Shown piece by piece: positions 62,383-64,000 of a DNA stretch of 64,000 nt (positions are counted from its first letter, which is position 1; every line of letters starts with the position of its first letter). A model generated the notes under the pieces. That model did not search any database. It was not told the DNA's origin and saw only the letters and a program-made list of their open reading frames with translations. The position numbers and the translations under genes were made by a program. The stretch lies in contig JAIYDD010000217.1 of NCBI GenBank assembly GCA_027487675.1, forward strand, positions 1-64,000, given 5' to 3'. The stretch is from Acetobacteraceae bacterium (GTDB lineage: Bacteria > Pseudomonadota > Alphaproteobacteria > Acetobacterales > Acetobacteraceae).

Positions 62383-63483
62383 ATGGCGCCCGCCCTCCAT
62401 CTCGGCACCCAGGCCCAGCTCCGCATCGGCTACGTCACGCTGACGGATGCCGCGCCGCTGATCGTGGCCGATGCGCTCGGCCTGTTCGCCGCCGCCGGGG
62501 TGCGCGTGCATCTCTCGCCCGAGCGGTCCTGGGCGGGGCTGCGCGACAAGGTCGCCTTCGGCGCGCTGGAGGCGGCGCACATGCTGGCGCCGATGGCGGT
62601 CGCGCTGGCGATCGGCGCGGGCGGGCTGAAGCGGCGGCTCGACGTCACGCTGCGGATGTCGCGCAACGGCAACACCTTCGTGCTGTCGCATGCGCTGGCC
62701 AATGCGGTGCAGGGCTATGCCGCGCCGCTGGGCGCCAAGGCCTTCGCCGCCGCGCTGCATGCGCGCGCCGAGGACGGGATGCCGCCGCCCACCCTCGGCA
62801 TCGTCTTCCCGCATTCCTCGCACAACTACCTGGTGCGCGAATGGCTCGCCTCCGGCGGGCTCGATCCGGACCATGACTGCCGCATGGTGGTGGTGCCGCC
62901 GCCGCAGATGGCGCGCGCGCTGGGCGACGGCGCGATCGAGGGATTCTGCGCGGGCGAGCCCTGGGGCAGCCATGCGGTGGCGCTCGGCGTCGGGCGCTTC
63001 GCCTTCACCACCGGCGACATCTGGCCCGACCATCCCGAGAAGGTGCTGGCCTTCGCGGAAGACCTGGCGGCGCGCGAGCCCGACGCGGTGGTGGCCGCCA
63101 CCGCCGCGGTGATCGAGGCGCAGCGCTGGCTGGTCGATCCCGACAACCGCGCGGCCGCGACCGCCCTGCTGGCGCAGCGCGCCTTCCCGACGCTGGCATC
63201 CGCCACCATCGGCGCCGTGCTGGCCGGCCAGGTGGCGGCGCCGCCCGGCGGGCTGCCGCACCAGCTGCCGCATCCGACGCGCTTCGATCCCGGCGCGCCG
63301 CCATCCGCCGAATGGGCGGCGCGCTGGTACGCGGCGATGCGGCGCTGGGGCCACCTGCCGGCCGGCGCTTCCGAAGCCGATGCCCGCGCCCCCTGGCGCC
63401 CCGACCTCTGGCAGCGCGCGGCCGGACGCCTCGCGCCGCTGCCGCATGCCTCCACCGCCGCCCCGAAGGAGCCCCGCGCATGA
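62383..63483 (+). CDS. nasS: NasS-type nitrate sensor (NrtA/CmpA fold, no signal peptide)
   Basis: A protein of about 366 residues. QLRIGYVTLTDAAPLIVADA opens an NrtA-like fold; HMLAPMAVALAIG, FPHSSHNYLVREWLASGGLDPD and AGEPWGSHAVALGVG are family parts. There is no signal peptide, as expected of NasS, which binds nitrate in the cytoplasm and holds NasT when nitrate is absent. ATG 62359 is an alternative start; neither has a clear ribosome site. It overlaps the next gene by four bases. Confidence 0.85.
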   Translation: MAPALHLGTQAQLRIGYVTLTDAAPLIVADALGLFAAAGVRVHLSPERSWAGLRDKVAFGALEAAHMLAPMAVALAIGAGGLKRRLDVTLRMSRNGNTFVLSHALANAVQGYAAPLGAKAFAAALHARAEDGMPPPTLGIVFPHSSHNYLVREWLASGGLDPDHDCRMVVVPPPQMARALGDGAIEGFCAGEPWGSHAVALGVGRFAFTTGDIWPDHPEKVLAFAEDLAAREPDAVVAATAAVIEAQRWLVDPDNRAAATALLAQRAFPTLASATIGAVLAGQVAAPPGGLPHQLPHPTRFDPGAPPSAEWAARWYAAMRRWGHLPAGASEADARAPWRPDLWQRAAGRLAPLPHASTAAPKEPRA

Positions 63484-64000
63484 CGGACTTCACGCCCACC
63501 CGCCGCCAGGCGATCGCCGCCACCGCGGTCCTGCTGGCCGCCGCCCGCGCCGCCACCCCGCGCGGCGCCTTCGCGCAGGGCACGACGACGCCGGAGCTGC
63601 GCAAGGCGACGCTGGGCTTCATCGCGCTGACCGACAGCGCGCCGCTGATCATCGCGCGCGAGAAGGGCTTCTTCGCGAAGCACGGCATGACGGAGGTGGA
63701 GGTGGCGCGCCAGGCGAGCTGGGGCGCCACGCGCGACAACCTGGTGCTGGGCGGCGGCCGCGGCGGCATCGATGGCTGCCACCTGCTGACGCCGATGGCC
63801 TACCTGATCCACATGGGCCGCGTGGTGCAGAACAACCAGCCGGTGCCGATGGCGATCCTGGCGCGGCTGAACACCAACGGCCAGGGCATCAGCGTGGCGG
63901 CGAAGCACGCCGCAGTCGGCACCCGGCTGGATGCGGCGCCGCTGCGGCGCGCGGTGAATGCCGACAGCAAGGTCGCGATGACCTTCCGCGGCGGCACGCA
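63480..64000 (+). CDS. nrtA: NrtA-like nitrate ABC transporter substrate-binding protein (5' part)
   Basis: The first 173 residues of a periplasmic receptor, cut by the window end. A twin-arginine signal (TRRQAIAATAVLLAAARAA) leads into KATLGFIALTDSAPLIIARE, then KGFFAKHGMTEVEVARQASW and GGIDGCHLLTPMAYLI. It should hand nitrate to a membrane ABC complex. ATG 63480 overlaps the nasS stop (ATGA). The order nasT-nasS-nrtA suggests an assimilatory nitrate operon continuing to the right. Confidence 0.88.
   Translation, partial: MTDFTPTRRQAIAATAVLLAAARAATPRGAFAQGTTTPELRKATLGFIALTDSAPLIIAREKGFFAKHGMTEVEVARQASWGATRDNLVLGGGRGGIDGCHLLTPMAYLIHMGRVVQNNQPVPMAILARLNTNGQGISVAAKHAAVGTRLDAAPLRRAVNADSKVAMTFRGGT

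Overview
The window is a 64 kb piece of a very GC-rich chromosome. Gene content points to an alphaproteobacterium, most likely Acetobacteraceae of the Roseomonas type. Pointers are GapR, DUF1244, YdaS/Cro-like and NasT/NasS proteins, a tripartite tricarboxylate (TctCBA) and a TRAP importer, a PEP-CTERM protein, and many translationally coupled ATGA/GTGA/TGATG gene junctions. No rRNA, tRNA, phage, transposase or CRISPR locus was seen. This placement is inferred from gene families; no marker-gene comparison was possible.

Layout. 0-5 kb: M3 oligopeptidase (cut by the window edge), an acyl-CoA synthetase and a GT87-type membrane glycosyltransferase. 4.9-6.4 kb: a compositionally different cassette with an NleD/HopH1-like (M91) zinc-protease gene, bounded by 65-bp direct repeats of the 3' end of the neighbouring flavin reductase gene. 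6.4-9.5 kb: flavin reductase, an exported PEP-CTERM lectin-fold protein, DUF427, GapR and DUF1244. 9.6-12.9 kb: divergent tartrate/D-malate dehydrogenase and glycerate 2-kinase genes, then a YIP1-type membrane gene broken by an in-frame amber codon. 13-16 kb: an OmpA-type outer-membrane protein, divergent from a pyruvate kinase carrying an N-terminal Cro/YdaS DNA-binding domain. 17-25 kb: histidine catabolism (hutF divergent from hutU-hutH-hutI) with a thioesterase, an SDR and a GNAT enzyme. 25-30 kb: CBS-BON protein, exported phosphatases, EamA transporter, cysteine dioxygenase-like protein, DoxX.

30.5-37.7 kb: a DctPQM TRAP importer followed by a fumarate-reductase-like Fe-S protein and flavoprotein and a lone NuoF-like protein, then an HPF/RaiA-type ribosome factor. 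37.7-42.9 kb: DASS anion transporter, TctCBA importer, MaoC-like protein. 43-45 kb: an EF-G gene away from the str operon. 46.7-51.8 kb: a tightly coupled queuosine operon queA-tgt-queF-queG-queC plus a glutamine-amidotransferase-like gene. 51.9-53.6 kb: two NQO1-like flavodoxin-fold oxidoreductases flanking a cupin. 53.8-57.9 kb: cytosine-deaminase-like amidohydrolase with an NMT1-type ABC importer. 58-61 kb: sugar-acid oxidation operon (DenD-like, 2-hydroxyacid dehydrogenase, IdnD-like). 61.5-64 kb: NasT antiterminator, NasS nitrate sensor and the start of a NrtA-like binding protein.

The best candidates for something new are the HTH-pyruvate kinase fusion with a palindrome next to its start codon, the M91 protease cassette, and the soluble FrdAB/NuoF-like redox module beside a TRAP importer. 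Intergenic spaces also carry several hairpin repeat families and two 28-29-bp tandem arrays behind the 3' ends of metabolic genes.
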